64,000 nt of DNA, from contig BSYO01000036.1 in NCBI GenBank assembly GCA_033239525.1, positions 2,688,126 through 2,752,125 on the forward strand. Reading direction: 5' to 3'. Every line of letters starts with the position of its first letter. The first letter of the stretch is position 1. Positions 1 to 12,680 of the stretch are shown piece by piece. Under the pieces are notes generated by a model, which did not search any database, was not told the origin of the DNA, and saw only the letters and a list, made by a program, of their open reading frames with translations. The position numbers and the translations under genes were made by a program. The DNA comes from Nepenthes gracilis. Lineage: Eukaryota; Streptophyta; Magnoliopsida; Caryophyllales; Nepenthaceae.

Positions 1-1137
1 GGCATTACATCCAAAGTGGCTGGGAGGAGAAGCAATTATTTGTAGATCTTCTAGTTAGGACAGTAAATTCAATTAGATTTTGTTAGATAGGTGTATGATG
101 CTCCCTAGATTGATTTGGATGGGCATGGACAAACACATAGCAATGGCTCACTATGCATTGTTTGATGGGAAGAACATGAACTGGTTTACTATTTTGTGAG
201 ACAAGATCGAAATGATAGAAAACTGGAAGACATGCAAGGCATGCTGAGGTTGCTGCAGGCAAGCTAAGTGGATTGCAGCAGGATTAGCAGGATTACGGTA
301 TCCTGTGGAACATCTCAAGTCTAAAACTCTTAGGTTTCATCATTTTGTTAAAAAAAGGGAAAATGAACATTTCCTATGTTTCCTTATAAAACATATTGAT
401 TCCAAAATCAAATGTCCATTTGGGAAGCCACCCGGTATAGAAATTTAAAATTAAAGTTAGATAATCCTCAAAAGATAGACTTTACACTGATCAATGGATG
501 CTTACTCTGAGAATGGCAATGCAGATCCAAAAATTATTTATTCCAGAATAGTAATGCCCTCCCATCTTATTTTGATTGAAGTTCAGCTTTAATGGACTTC
601 TCAGGACTCTGAGGTTCAAGAAAGGATTGAAAAAAGAAGGATTTGGAATAGCAATGGTTTCATTGTATAGCATTAAAAAAGGACCACATATGACGCGTCG
701 AGCTAAATTCAGTCATGTTGAGACAGACAACTGTATTTCCTTTTCCTGTGGGCAAAGGGATCTTTCCCTTTATCACAATCTGCTCTGCTTGGTTTTGTAG
801 AGCAATTATCGTATGGTATATAGTCAGCTTTTATGGTGTTCCAAGCAATACAGAGCCAATTAACACAGATCCTAAAGCTATGATGTTCTCAGGTTACGTG
901 TCTACAAGAGAAAACGGGATGAAATATCTCAAGTGGCTGCAATTCTCTGATCAATATAAAATTTCAGCAAACATGCTAACCCAACCCTTGCCCAACGATG
1001 CGGGCGTGCAGATTGCCGACTTTAGAAATCTGTGCATCCTGTAATTCTAACACAATACAGAATTCATCATGTCCACTAAAATAGCTCAATTACAATTAAA
1101 TACAGTTTGCACTTTCAAGCACCAATATGTAATCAAA
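1..1137. other. Unassigned region left of the R2 fragment
   Basis: No coding gene is supported here. An open frame at 715-1044 (+) has no motif I recognise. On the minus strand I looked for the continuation of the ribonucleotide reductase R2 gene whose first part lies at 1456-1624 (the segment after FWT, the membrane-like helix region and the FSLDEDF-type C-terminus) and did not find it. If R2 is a real gene, this stretch would be its intron. Otherwise it is intergenic DNA. Confidence 0.4.
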
Positions 1138-1455
1138 TTAAACAGCAATTACATGACGTTTAAGTAAAAACACAGCATTCATATAAAGATTCAGCATGTA
1201 GAACAACTGTCGGGAAACGATAAGAAAAAATAAAGCTACCATAAATGGACGCGACATTCGCACTCTGAAACGGTGACACCGAATTGAAAACGGAGAAAAT
1301 ACCGAAATTAGGTAGAGAGCCATATAAAAAATAAATTGCCGGCTAGTGAAGTATTTACAGAAACCAGGATTAAGACACACATAATCAAAAATGCAAATAG
1401 TGAGAAGAGAACAGGAGAGGGATTTGGAGAGTCGAGAACAATGGAGGAGTAGTAC

Positions 1456-1624
1456 CAGTCCAGAAACTGGCCTCGGCCTTCTTGTACATCTCCCAAAGTT
1501 GATTGTATCGAATAGGGAACATACAAAACCTCTGAGACTGTTCCATTAGTATCGGCTCTCCTCTTTCTTCTTCTTCTTCTTCAGTGTCTCTTCTTCTCTC
1601 CACTCCATTTCTTGGCGAACCCAT
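1456..1624 (-). CDS. Ribonucleotide reductase small subunit (R2), N-terminal first-exon fragment
   Basis: Read on the minus strand from the ATG at 1624, the frame gives an acidic leader (a run of glutamates) followed by a block strongly resembling plant R2 N-termini: RFCMFPIRY, then QLWEMYKKAEASFWT. R2 supplies the di-iron tyrosyl radical for making deoxynucleotides in the cytosol. Homology stops exactly after FWT plus one base. The next bases are GT (1455-1454), so this could be the end of exon 1 with a phase-1 donor. Plant R2 normally continues with an AEEVD-type segment, and I cannot find it in 1-1455. The piece is therefore either the first exon of a gene with an intron longer than 1.4 kb that continues left of the window, or a truncated pseudogene. 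Upstream (right) lies a CG-rich TCCCGCGCGCG stretch at 1778-1788, loosely like an E2F site; R2 genes are known S-phase/E2F targets. Homology is fairly sure, functionality is not. Confidence 0.6.
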
Positions 1625-1799
1625 ATTTCTCTTCTCGGAATACTACTCTGTTCAATCTGTAAGAAGGCGAAGATGAGGACAGAGATAGGATTAAAATCCT
1701 CTCAAAGGCCCAGAGGAGAGGAAAGAGACAACCACAGGTTTTCAGTGTTGATTATGGCGAATGGGGGCAGAGAGAGATCCCGCGCGCGTACGATTCAGC

Positions 1800-4300
1800 C
1801 CTCCTCGATTTGTCATTCATGAATTTTGAGTTTCCAAAACCAATTTAATGTCAAAAATAATATTTTATATTTCTTGCGATTTATTATATATTAAAAAATA
1901 TTTCTATAAAAATATAATTATTTTTATCAAAATATTATGAGGCATAGCCTAAAGAAAATAAAATTATTGTTATAATTTTTATGTGAAGATCATTCTTTTT
2001 ATTGATTGAATGATATTAAAATATTAAAATATTTAATTTTAAATATAAATCTAGAATTAAATTTATATATACATACATGTGTTAAATAAATAAGATAATA
2101 CATACATATCTATTTGATATGGCCTAGGTGTAGCCGGGACAACCTGACTTATAAATGGGATTTGAACAACAGCAATCCAAATACAGATACCAAGGATTAG
2201 GCTAATCGACAAAACAATCGGATGGCAAAGAGCATAAAAAATCAAAATAGTTAATAACATGACAAAATAATAAATAAAAATATTAAAACTCTAACAAATG
2301 GTTATAGTCAATCGATGAATAATAATCACACGTGAACGTGCTGTAATGATATGATACTGCCACGGTTTAATAAAAGCCAAACATTAATGATTAGATGATT
2401 ATTAAATTAGCATAAATAACGCTTATACAACTATAATAAATGATGGCATTTAATATAATATGATGCCATCTACTACAGACAATAGTTTTAGACTAACAAA
2501 TCGACTAAAACTTAAGGTGTAAATACAGATCCCAACCAATAATAAGGATAAGTCATATTTCGGTATACAAACAACTATAGTGAGTATATTCCAAATAAAA
2601 CTTAGCCCATCATACTTACCAAATTCTACACTCGTTTTATTTTTTTCTTTTTTTCTGTATCTTTCTATTTATTTAAGAAAAATATTAATTTAAATACCGA
2701 AAGATATATCTAACAATGAGTTTTATATACATTTAACATGTTATTAAATTGTTATGGTGTATAATATTAAAATTTTTAGTTATAAAAATCAGACCAACTA
2801 TTTTAGTTCGTATGAAAAATTTCTAAAAATTTTTTAATATCATTCATATTAGGGACGAAAAATATATCAATATCATTCATAGTAGGGACGATTAATCATA
2901 CAATGGTACAATTGTACATTTTATGGCACTTGACAGCATTAGGGTGGTTGTTGGGCCGGCGAGATTTTCGGCGGCCAGTGGTTGTTGGGGCCGGCGGGCT
3001 TTATAGCAGCGAGAGTAGACAACATGGGTGGCTGGCGGTGGCCATTTGGGTTTGGGTGAAAATTACCATCTCTAAATTTATGTGTAAAAATATCAACGGC
3101 CCTAGCTATTAGTTAATTTTATATATCTGATAATAATAATTTACCAGAATAATTATTTAACTTTATTATAAATTAGTCAAATGAAAAAATTACAATTCAT
3201 TAAATATAAGGTTATAATAAGAGTATAATTCCTTCAAACCAAATAATTCTTAAAGATACAATAAAAATAATAATAAAGTATTATATTCTACAAGTTTATG
3301 ATTATTGGGAATTGTATACAAATTATAGTATATAAATTTAAAAATATATTTTAATGATAATTATTTTAATTAAATTAATAAATATTTGAGACCAATTAAA
3401 ATTTTGAATTAAGAATTAAATTTTAAACAGAAATAAATTAAGTAGAATGACGCCTAATCTATGCTTGAATCATGCATATGTGTATTTAGAACAGTAATTG
3501 AACGATTTTAGAATACTCATGCTCATTTTAGACAAAATATTTATATTTAATGTATACTTAATTGACGCACATATGTTTTTAAGATAGAATGTCAGTACTT
3601 AATGCGTGCCTGAGAAATACTCATACATGATACGAATTGTACCACAATGCTTGATCCGTATCTGATCAGTGCACAAGTGCCACTTTTTTTTATAAATAGG
3701 CTACTTAGCTAATTTTGGATCATTTTTGTTAAAATTCTTAGAGAATAGAGATAAATAGAAGAAAGAAAGAAAAAAAAAAGAGAAAGAAAATAGGAGAAGG
3801 AAGAATTAATGTGAGATCCAATTTTTTTTTTTTTTATAGAAATTAAGTAAAGTCAAATACATCAAAGCCTTTTATTCCTTTGTTGCTAAACTTTTTAACA
3901 ATTTTTTAGTATTTGTATTTTAAATATTCAAATATGTCTTAATTTTATACTTAAACTATTTTAAATTTTACATGTATTGAATCCTACTCTCACTTTATAA
4001 AATTCTATAAAGTATACATATTAAATTTATGCAAATCATATTTAAATACTAAATTTTTATAATATACTCTTACATGTCTTTGAATTATGTGAAAAACGAT
4101 CTTGTATGCCTGAAATTGCCATATAATTATTCATAAATTTTTATATTTTAAAGAAATTACATGATCTATCACGAATTCGAACCTAAGCAAGTTTAATTAA
4201 TTATAACTTATAAAATTAAAATCTCAAACTCGCGTATGACTAGGCAAACTAACCATAAAATTCCATCATTAAAAATAATAATAAATAAAATCTAAAACCC
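1800..4300. other. AT-rich intergenic DNA
   Basis: No gene is seen. The stretch is very AT-rich apart from a small G-rich island at 2935-3060. A TATAAATAGG-type box near 3690 is followed by an A/G-rich leader (3740-3830), as in the LTR of a decayed retroelement, but no LTR ends could be placed. Long T and A runs flank it. Confidence 0.4.
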
Positions 4301-4589
4301 ATAAGATCTTATCGGATACTCATCCGGATAATAAATCGTACGATTTACTCCAAATAGTCATAGGGGGAGGGACAAACCAAATACATACATATCTATGATA
4401 CATAATAATATAACTGTTTATACATAACCAAATGCCTAACACACATTCGTTGCACACTCTAATACAATGATAGAGACCCAAATTAAAACGAAACTATGAC
4501 TTCACCAAAAGGTGTAAATGCGATCAAATCTCTTCCAAACTCCTACATAGTATCCAAACCTAATAATCTGAATGGATAACAAAATATGA

Positions 4590-5680
4590 CTCTAAAACTG
4601 AGGAAGTATCAATATTATATATAATAAGCAATAGTATTTGAAATCAGAAGGAGGGTCCATAAACATATTCAAAATGAATAAAAGTCACAAATTGAAAAAT
4701 CTAATACCAAAAGTCATGATGGTAATCTTATACTCAAATCATAATCCGAATTAAAAGATAATCCTACTGAGACGTGCTTATAACAAATTGTGATTTAGAA
4801 CTAAATCACATAATCCAAATCATACATATCCATATGAAGTGTAAACTGAACGAAATAAAATTCGGTTCCAAATCATAAACAAATAAATAAAAATCGCAAT
4901 GAAATCATATGAATTGAAACATATTTTGGGACAAATCACACATCTAAATGTATGAGATTGATCAAATTCCAATTGAGGGCAAATCTACTAATCTCAAATG
5001 AAGCTTAATACCAAATAATGTCGAAAGCACATTAAGATCCAAAACATGTACCAATCAAAGAACTAAAGATTTTAAAAGACTAAGTTGATGAAATGTTACA
5101 CATACTTTTGATAACATTAAACCAAAATCATTTACTATTTAGATCAATAAGTAAGGCTATCTATATACTTTATCTCCCATAAATAAGGAACGTCCTCACT
5201 GTGTTTTATCACCTACGATTTTGGGTGCACTCATTAAATTTATCTGGTATATATTATGACGTTCAAATATATTAATTTTATTAATTACCTTACGATTGTT
5301 TTCATTAAAATACAAATGGGAAGAGTCAATTTACAAACAAAGTCTTTTCTTGCTGACAAAAAATGGAGTCATAAAGCTTTTCCAGTTAGGAAACAAAGCA
5401 CTCCCCATCGGGAGAAGGTGTCACATATCATATATAATATTGAATCATATCACATACCACAATAATAGAGACATGAGCTCCAGGCAATGATATGTAAACT
5501 AATATATGACCCATGCAGGTTTTTATGACTTTTTTCATATAAATATACTAATATAAAAATATACATTATTAAATATTTATCTAATTTTTTAGAAAATGAT
5601 AAAACCCTCAAATATTCATAAATTTCAAATAAAACCTCTAAAAAATAAATAAAAATATCATGCATGCACAAAAAAATAAG
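4590..5680 (+). repeat. Dispersed diverged repeat, copy A
   Basis: This segment matches 7390-8555 in the same orientation at low identity. Shared landmarks in order are a TACTCAAATCA block (4730 against 7564), a CAAATGGGAAG..GTCA block (5312 against 8257), and the distinctive TTCATATAAATATACTAATA block followed by AAAATATACA (5536 against 8431). No coding capacity is seen. It is probably an LTR or non-autonomous element present twice in 3 kb. Confidence 0.5.
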
Positions 5681-7389
5681 TATGTTAAATAAAAATAATA
5701 TACATGAATATTAAATATCCAAAATATATACAAAATTTATCAGATACCAAAATAGACTAAGGATATGATATAAGGATATTTGTCTCAATCTTATACTAAA
5801 TAGATTTGATAAAGTGATATTATGATCTACCAATTCTCTTTTTCTTTCTCATCTTCCTTCTCCTCTCTTTCCCTTCTTCCTTCTCTTGCACGAAATGACG
5901 AACAGTGGCTAACAAGCGGCTTATATACGCAGATCAACGCTCGAATGCCACCTTAGCCGTGCCTAAGGTATTACATGATATACATTTGAAGAAATATAAA
6001 AAAAAAATTCTACATAAATTTTAATGAATAAAATATTTTTTCTAGTATAAGAAAAATTAAAGAATATTTATATTTAAGTAAAATTTTTAATTTGATTAAA
6101 TATGAATTATTGTAAAAAATTAACGAAATATATTTAGACTTGTCCAAATATATTATTAGTAAATCAAATATCAAACCTATTATTTGTAAGTCATAAAAGA
6201 GACGTTCAACGTCATCTATATAGTTACTTATAGATGTCCCACTTACAGGTCATGGATAGTATCATATGGTATTTGGCTATAAATAAATAATTATAGCTGA
6301 GTTTCAATATTTGATCTTTATTGATGAAGTCATCACCGATCTATAGTCATTTTCGTATATTAGTATTATTTTAATATGTTTTATATATTTGTGCATTTTT
6401 AGTGTAATTTATGATATTATATAGATTTGGATATAATTTGATTATTATTATACAACTTTTGTATGAATTATCTAAAAATCATGCTATCGTTATTTTGAAT
6501 TTTCTATCATAATATCACAATATATTTTGTTGATATATATCAACATATAAAATTATATATATCTTTTATTAAGTATTAACTCACTCTTACCTTGATTTTT
6601 TGCTATTCCTTCAAGTTAGAGAGCCCTAAATTATCTTTTAAGGGATCAAAATTAGGATGCAGACTGCTCTTTTAATCAAAATTTTAGAGGTTAAAATATT
6701 TTGATATATTAATGCCAATGTAAATTTATAAACAAAATTTTAACTACTGCTAGTTGATATATTAGTTATTGTTATACGACTAACATTTCATTTTTATTTC
6801 TGTTGATACATGTTTTCAGCGGTCAGTTGATGGCTATCTCTAAGCCTGATTTTAGTATTTTACAAATTTAATTTTTTACACTTTGATTTTTAGTTTGATA
6901 GACTTTTTTTTACAAATGATTTGAGGTCATATAATTATCGATATTGTCATGAATCCAACCAAATAAGTCAATTTAAACAATTAATTATAATTTTTAAAAT
7001 GTAAAATCCTAAATAATTTTAAACAAATAACTCTAAGTCTCAAAATCCGGATGTGACAAACCAATAATAAGATCTGAGATCAATTAAAATCTACACAGTA
7101 TCACATCGGATAACCGTTCAGATAAAATAAATATGACCTGCTCTATAATCATCATAAGTGAGGTAAATTTTAACCAAAATCATAAATCAGACATAATATA
7201 ATATCCCAACTAATTTCAAAATATAACCATCAACTTATATCTGGTAAATTTCATAATACAATCACTTCAAATACCAATTTAAACCATATTAAAACTCAAA
7301 CTCACCAAATCGAACGAACGGCAGACAGATTATGTCCATACTCGACAATGCGTTCGAATATTCTACTTTGAAGGAATAAAATAGGAAAA
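5681..7389. other. AT-rich spacer with a degenerate LTR-like end
   Basis: No gene is seen. The stretch contains a pyrimidine-rich tract at 5840-5885. Around 7040-7054 is a GGATGTGACA sequence of the kind that ends many plant Ty3/gypsy LTRs. The matching start could not be placed, so no element is called. Confidence 0.3.
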
Positions 7390-7628
7390 GTGAGCATAAT
7401 TCTCAACAAGTGTCATATTTTAAATAAAAGGAGTTTAATAAATTAGAGGGAATGTCAAATGGATAAAAATCTGTCCAAATGATATGATAAATTCAAATTA
7501 CCGATAAAATAAATCCAATGAAAAATCTAAGATCCAATGTTCAAAATCCAATGATAGTCTTGTACTCAAATCAATTATCTAAATCCAAAACAAATATCCA
7601 AATCGAAAAAATAATTATCATCGGGACG

Positions 7629-7650
7629 TATATATATATATATATATATA
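7629..7650. repeat. (TA)11 microsatellite
   Basis: Eleven uninterrupted TA units lie inside repeat copy B and are absent at the matching place in copy A. Confidence 0.95.
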
Positions 7651-7699
7651 CAAAACAGAAGTGATTTAAACTAATTTTGATAGGCAAATAGCCAGTTCC

Positions 7700-7780
7700 A
7701 AAGTCTAATCCATCTCCAAGTCTGAGTCTGAGTCCGAATCCAAATCCGAGTCTAAATCCAAGTCCAAATCTAAGGTCCGA
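7700..7780 (+). repeat. Degenerate six-base repeat (TCYRAR-like)
   Basis: Successive units read TCCAAG, TCTGAG, TCTGAG, TCCGAA, TCCAAA, TCCGAG, TCTAAA and so on, about a dozen units of a six-base motif differing mainly by transitions. It is a decayed hexamer microsatellite and does not code for a recognisable protein. Confidence 0.8.
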
Positions 7781-8699
7781 TCAGCTTGTAATTTTGGGTA
7801 AAATTTGATAACCGGATGATCTAATAGCGTCTTGAAGCCAAAGCAAAGACATCATGTTGACAATCAGGGTTGGATCAAAATATATAGTCAAAATCATTTG
7901 TATGAGAGATATCAAGGCCCAACTAAGGGCAAAATCGATAAATTTTCAATCCAAATCCAAGATTCAAATTCAAATCAAAGTCCAATACAAATAAAAGTAG
8001 AGATATAAATCATGTATCAAATTTGGGTTCTGAGTATTTAAAGATTAGTTTGAAAAAGGGTTACATATTATCCCGATAATTTTAGGTAAAATCAAATGTA
8101 AATTAAATTAAGCAAGTATAGCCACCGCATATTTCTATCTATCGTAAATAAGGTTTTCATTATTATTTGTATCCAATGACTTTGGATACAAATCTCAATC
8201 TTATCAGATATATTAGGATGTTCGAATATATTATAAGGCCAAATCAAATCATCCAAATGGGAAGGGTCACTACTCCAAGCCTTTTCTGCCGGCGAAAATG
8301 AATTTTCAAATAACAAATATCTCTCCGTCGGAAATTGGCCATATTTTTAATAATCCAAATCAAAATGTTGTGTGACGACCAAGACGCGTGCGTGTAGCTG
8401 CGTGGTCGATTTGGTTTAAATACTCATTTTCATATAAATATACTAATATAAAAATATACAGTGTCAAATAAATTATTAAGCCTTTTAGAAAAATATTAAA
8501 TCCTCCAAAATCATAAAATACAGTCCGACAAACTCTAAAATGTTTAATGAACTACATATATATGTCCAGAATAAATAATTTAAGTATATAAAAATATATA
8601 CATATTAGTAAAAATTTCATACAATATCCAAAATATTTTAAATGTTAAATCAAACCAAAAAAAAATTTACAGATATTGCCATGACCACATATTTTATAA

Positions 8700-9345
8700 A
8701 TCTGAAGAAATGATGTCCAAAGCATCCAAACGGCACCGTTTCTCTCACTGCCGGCGCGTCCCCTCGCGGCTACGCCCCTTTCTCTCTCCTTTACGCGGCT
8801 TCTGCCGCACGCCGCTGCCACCCACGCCATCGCTGGTCACTGGCGACCACCGTTTCCGCCGATTTCGCCTCCTGTCCGGCCACCGTCCTTACCCGGTGAG
8901 CCTCTCTCTCTCTCTCCTCGCCGCGCGAAGCCCACGCCTCACCCGCGTTCTCTCTCGCGAACTCTCGCGAACTCTGCCGCCAGCTACGGCCGTCGCCTCA
9001 TCCCCCTGCGGCTGTCGCCAACCACCGGCGAGCAATGCCCTCGCTGACGCCACCGTAAACCCTCTCTCTCTCCTCGAGCAAACCCTCGATTTCATCGCAC
9101 CTTCCTCCTTCGATTCACACCAACACAAAATGGAGGGTAAAAATTGCAGAGTGGGCTTTGTCGGACCTCCATTTTCGACGCCGATTCACCGAACGGTGGC
9201 CGGCCATTGCCTCCCGCGCCGGCCTTCTCCCTCGCCTCCTTCTTCCCTCTCTCTTCGAAACCCCTTATCTGCTACTGTTTCAATCTTCCTTTTCTTTTTT
9301 CTTTTTTTTTGTATTTTCTTTTTCCCTTTTTCGTTTTCTTTAATA
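8700..9345 (+). other. GC-rich island with long but unconvincing open frames
   Basis: Composition jumps from AT-rich to about 60% GC between 8700 and 9290, then falls into a T-rich tract. An open frame of 213 codons runs through it, but its translation is low-complexity (runs of R, P, S and L) with no domain. It has CTCTCT tracts and CG-rich direct repeats such as CTCTCGCGAACTCTCGCGAA. This pattern is typical of the leader or LTR of plant retroelements. I do not support a gene. Confidence 0.4.
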
Positions 9346-9960
9346 TATTAATATTATTTTCTTTTATTCTAAAATTTAAACCAATATTTGGATTTCAGTC
9401 TAACTGATTCAAATGTCTGTTCAAATTTTATAATATTTAATTAATTTTTATCAATCTCAAATTACACAAAATCATAATTAATATTAAATTAATTTAGATA
9501 AAAATTTGAGATATTATATATATTCAATCACTTTTGGGTGTGCCCTTTAGGTCTTATGACGAAAATTTTAAATGTTATATGTGACATTTAACGATTTTGT
9601 GTGCAGCTTCGCGTCTCAATATCAATTTGAATTAAGTCGATAAAGTAACTAATTAAAATTTTTAATCTCAATGATTAAAAGATGATTTAACTTAATTATA
9701 AATTAAGAAAATATATTCAGATTTTAAAACCGGGAATGTGGTAGAAATCTACCTTCAAATGTTTTAGTGTTTCAGAGTTTGGGAATCCATCTTACTTCTT
9801 CAAATTTACGATCAAAATTTAATGGTTAATATTTAAAAATAAAAAAAATATCGAACATAGTTATATTTTTAAACTTTTTTATTATATTAATATCTACTAA
9901 ATATTAAATCTAATATATAAAAAAATTAATAAAAATAACTATTTAGAGTTATTATTTATT
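9346..9960. other. AT-rich spacer
   Basis: I see no gene, RNA gene or clear repeat in this stretch. Confidence 0.5.
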
Positions 9961-10239
9961 AAAATATATCATCATCAAGCTGCTGTCCAATGCACAACAG
10001 CATAAACACTGCTACAGCAACCATCGGAGCAGAACATCACAAATATAGCATTAGCAAATGATGTCTCAGATTTCCTACTACTACGGCATTGGCATCAGAA
10101 GCATTTGTATATCACCTGCCTCAGCAAACATATCAGTTCAGCATCAGATTTACTACAGAAACAAGTGCATGATCAGATCAGTGCAGATCAGTTCAGCATA
10201 TCAGTGCAATGGAGAATCCGCTATCAGAAGCCATTGTCA

Positions 10240-10480
10240 CACTGATTCTACTGTTAGCAATTTATGTGGCATAATCAACCACAAAAGCAGAATAAAGGAT
10301 CGTGTACAGACCTCTTGCCATCTCCTTGCTCTGATTTTTTCGGATCTGAATTCGCCTGGATTTGAGCTTCTAGACACTTCTTTTCTGTTCTAGATGGTAT
10401 ATTGGTGAGAGTGGGTGCTAGAGACAAAACCAATTGCCAATATTTATAAGGCAAAACCATCGATTGCCTTCTCTAACGGA
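10240..10480 (-). repeat. Promoter/leader-like repeat, copy 1
   Basis: This segment is repeated at 49780-50000 in the same orientation. Read on the minus strand, both copies show a TATAAAT-type box (near 10450 and 49965), about 40 bases later a CCATCTAGAA block, then a leader ending in an ATG-purine stretch (GAGATGGCAAGAG; GCAAATGGCGGGAG) followed by GT. That looks like the promoter, 5' leader and first short exon of an unknown gene or the transcription-start region of an LTR, captured twice. No protein domain is recognisable. Confidence 0.45.
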
Positions 10481-10559
10481 TGAAATGAAAAGCTTCAATG
10501 GAGAATAATGGGCTCAATAATGAAGGATTATTAACATTAACATGAGTCACAAATGCTTC

Positions 10560-11260
10560 ATCAATTGTGGGAAACGTTGAAGGAATTCCAGAAGCCAAAT
10601 GTTGATGTTGAGCAATTGGAACGTCAGCCTTTGATGAAGCAGTTGCCGTAGCATCCAGCGTCCAACATCTACATCATCTCAGCAGCCATTGCCAACTTGT
10701 TTCTATCCTGTCATGTTGCTAACATTCTGTTATGCAACCATATTCATCAGCTGCCACTGCATCAACTCAGTGAAGCAAACCAACATTTGATCGGTCCAAT
10801 TCAAGACGCCCCAGATCAATCTTACAACAAGCATACATTATGCTTTTTATATTTTAGCTTTATGAACAAATATCGTTTTAATTTTGATGTAATTTTGTGC
10901 TTTTTCATGAATTGTCGGTATTAATTTATGTAGAAATTAGTTCAATGGTTGTAATTGATTACCAATTACTATATAAATAGTTGATTTTCTCATTGTAAAA
11001 CTAAGTTTATGATTAGACAAAATACGTAAACAGCCATAGTGCTGATTAATTAATATGGTGCTCCATTATCATTTCTATTTTAAATATGTGGTTCAGTTAC
11101 TGATGCCTTGCCACAGGAGATTCATATTGTGCTCTTTGCTTGTGTATTAACATCATTGATTTTCTACAGCAGCTTTGCTTCAAGTCATTAGCATTGACAT
11201 GAAATTCAGATCATCAAGAGCATCATCATTTGGATGACAATGACAGAAAATTCAGCATAT
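10560..11260 (+). other. LTR-like segment with TATA box
   Basis: A TATAAATAG box at 10972-10980 is followed by a T-rich leader. Upstream is mixed sequence with many CAGC/TCAG words. This layout suits the U3-R-U5 of a decayed retroelement, but neither end nor a TSD could be fixed. No coding region is supported. Confidence 0.3.
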
Positions 11261-11706
11261 TTTATCATTATTTTGGATAATCTCTTTTTCACACTTTCAT
11301 ACATTATTTTCAGTTAAAAGATCTCTAAATTTTAACATTGTATCAAAGTCGATTTCTAATACAATATTTAAATCTAGATAGTAAGATTTTTTTTATTCCA
11401 ATGATTCAAAAAGAGAAGCAGGAACTTGTTATTAGTTTAAGATTACTTTAATTATTTTTAATTATTTTGATGATAAGAAACATTTATTATAATTTTAATG
11501 GATTAAATATATTCAAACTCAAAACTTATTAATTTTTATATAAAATTATTTCTTTGTTAGAATGCAACTAACAGCATGAAGTTGAGAATTGTGTATATCA
11601 TGAAATTAATTTGATTTAAGTTGTTCTAGTCCTCTTAAAATATGAAAATATATTTTTTTATATAAATTGATATATTATATGAAAATTTTAGATTTATATA
11701 TAATTA

Positions 11707-12680
11707 GGACGCCAGTAACGGGTTGACCTACGAAGGAGAAAACGACCTAAATCCACAACGGCTCAATTCTGTCCAGAAGGGTAACGCTACCATTGACCGG
11801 ATGAAAAGCAAATGGGCTGACAAAGGCTCAAGAGTAAGATAGCTCATTAAAGCCTATAATGGTCAACGCTTTCATTGACCGGAGAGGTGTCCAGTAGACC
11901 GGTTGGCGCCGAAGATGCACGCGACCTAAGCATTAATTGCTTCACGTGTCTATCTCAGACCATTAACGGTTATCTGCTCTAATTTTTCGCATCTCTAAGA
12001 AGGCAAGTTCCACTTTAATCGTCATCTCCAAAATCAGTACACATCTTGGGAAGAAGGCGCCAGAATCTGTGTACTATCTACTGGAAACCCTAACAGTTAT
12101 CAAATACAGAAGAAATGAGATCAATTTCTTGGACTGTTATAGCCAGAAAGGCGCTCACGTTTGCGCTAGAAAAAACAACAATCCTTAACAGAGTACGGGC
12201 ATTCAACCTTTCTGCGTAATAAAAGCAGCCCAAGGCCATGGCTATAAAAAGCCATGGAGGCTCCCTTCAAAGTACGCTCTCGAATATACTCTCAAGCGCC
12301 CACTAAAAGCCCTCAAATACTCTAAAGCTCTCTAACTCTCTCGAGCCTTTAAGCGCTCTCTCTCTTAGCTATCAGTTCTCAATAAACTCTGTATTGAGAG
12401 GTCTTACTCTTCACGAGCAACCACATAAGTCACTCATCCCACGAGTGCGTTCCCACCTACATAAATACTCATCATCATTCATATTGCATCCATCTTCTCA
12501 TTTCAAAAGCCCGATTACTGATTTGATCGTCGGAGTGTTTTCGGTGGGACCAAATCCCTCCATCACCTGACCTCTTATTTGAAATTGTGGTGTGTAGGAC
12601 TCAAAATTAAGCGAACGGAGATTGAAATTCAACAGACTATTCAACCCGAATCTGTTTAAGTTTCGATCCAAGACCCATCA
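11707..12680 (+). repeat. LTR remnant of a gypsy-type element, W-box rich
   Basis: The segment ends with GACCCATCA at 12680, the mirror of the TGATGGG that starts the LTR at 62701. It has a TATAAAAAG box at 12243-12251. Its U5 contains GATCGTCGGAGTGTTTTCGG followed by GGTGTGTAGGA, shared with the LTRs at 45011 and 62701. The expected TG start is missing, so the left end is truncated or the boundary is uncertain. Four TTGACC/GGTCAA sites (WRKY W-boxes) lie within 11723-11880. No internal region follows, so it is a solo or broken LTR. Confidence 0.65.

Larger units (their letters stand above)
7390..8555 (+). repeat. Dispersed diverged repeat, copy B
   Basis: This is the second copy of the repeat at 4590-5680, in the same orientation and about 2.8 kb downstream. 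It carries two insertions that copy A lacks: a (TA)11 microsatellite and a block of six-base near-repeats. The segment at 7375-7425, with GTGAGCATAATTCTCAACAAGT, recalls the conserved GTGAGC..CTCA core of plant gypsy LTRs. No coding capacity is seen. Confidence 0.5.

Noticed and set aside
715..1044. 109-codon plus-strand frame
   Set aside because: No recognisable motif on either strand; AT/GC composition like its surroundings.
4165..4260. tRNA-like TTCGAACC word
   Set aside because: No cloverleaf with acceptor, D and anticodon stems could be built around it.
8710..9351. 213-codon open frame in GC-rich DNA
   Set aside because: Composition-driven frame with low-complexity translation, overlapping open frames on both strands and no domain. 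It looks like retroelement leader DNA.
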